Below, in pieces: positions 14,624 through 14,836 of a stretch of 14,836 nucleotides of DNA. The stretch comes from DATKYV01 sp035528275 (GTDB lineage: Bacteria; Acidobacteriota; Terriglobia; UBA7540): the NCBI GenBank assembly GCA_035528275.1, contig DATKYV010000270.1, forward strand, positions 1-14,836, given 5' to 3'. Within the stretch, counting starts at the first letter, position 1, and every line of letters begins with the position of its first letter. Under the pieces are notes generated by a model that searched no databases, was not told the DNA's origin, and saw nothing but the letters and a program-made list of their open reading frames with translations. Position numbers and translations under genes: made by a program.

Positions 14624-14836
14624 GCAAAACGAATGCCAGATGAGGAAGATTCGATGGAGCTGTAACCTATTGAAATCTCAGGATAAAAAGGAAGGGGCCG
14701 GTGCCAACCTTCGACTGATACTAGTTGTCGTATAAACGAATCCAGAAAACAGAAAATCCCTTATGATGAAGACGTAGACACCGATTGTTGGATGTATTGT
14801 CTAGGGCCGAGGATTACAACGATCCTTCGGCACCTG
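14624..14836. other. Right-end region without recognisable gene
   Basis: No frame with coding character was found on either strand in these 213 bases. The composition appears richer in A and T than the rest of the window. An imperfect palindrome at 14688-14711 (AAGG...CCTT, with a CCGG centre) is followed on the minus strand by a short T-run (14689-14685). It could be a weak terminator of a minus-strand gene beyond the window edge. Nothing else is supported. Confidence 0.5.

Noticed and set aside
12841..14643. A 600-codon plus-strand open frame antisense to the receptor gene
   Set aside because: It mirrors the codon bias of the receptor gene on the other strand, has no family motif, and covers the receptor promoter and signal peptide. 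The receptor frame is unmistakable.

Overview
The window looks like a chromosomal segment of an Acidobacteriota-type, GC-rich Gram-negative bacterium. That assignment is inferred from gene content: a very large Oar-like TonB-dependent receptor with an N-terminal carboxypeptidase-regulatory-like domain, two sulfatase-fold proteins with C-terminal TPR repeats, and a DUF5916 outer-membrane-type protein. No rRNA or other marker confirms it. No phage, insertion sequence, CRISPR array or plasmid function is visible.

Left end (1-860, all minus strand): the first 21 codons of a COG3618-type amidohydrolase run off the left edge. Upstream of it lie two tRNA-Pro genes (anticodons CGG and GGG), with an inverted array of degenerate heptamers between them, and then a MerR-type regulator with its own good promoter (TTGACG-N18-TATGAT).

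Positions 1000-3303 (plus strand): an operon of an FHS-like MFS sugar transporter and a ROK-family sugar kinase, divergent from merR. It looks like a sugar uptake and phosphorylation unit. Next comes a single secreted protein with a CBM9-like domain and a DUF5916 beta-barrel (3488-5704).

Positions 5830-10451 (plus strand): a short CbiX/SirB-type chelatase whose stop overlaps the GTG start of the first of two tandem paralogous exported alkaline-phosphatase-superfamily ('sulfatase') TPR proteins. Both paralogs have Thr in place of the sulfatase Cys/Ser and His in place of the motif Arg. They are therefore unlikely to be classical formylglycine sulfatases, and their substrate is open.

Positions 10452-10640 are a cluster of hairpins. 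The last is a convincing intrinsic terminator for the convergent minus-strand gene. The rest of the window (10669-14379, minus) encodes a 1236-residue TonB-dependent receptor. Its upstream region has a perfect -35 box, a plausible -10, a dyad in the promoter spacer, and a roughly 200-nt leader with a hairpin. The outermost 200 bases look more AT-rich and carry no gene that I recognise.

Together the genes describe an envelope-centred, nutrient-scavenging lifestyle: outer-membrane receptor and barrel proteins, exported hydrolases, and sugar import with phosphorylation. The most unusual points are the altered active site of the tandem sulfatase-like proteins, their overlap with the chelatase gene, and the two intergenic palindromic regions.
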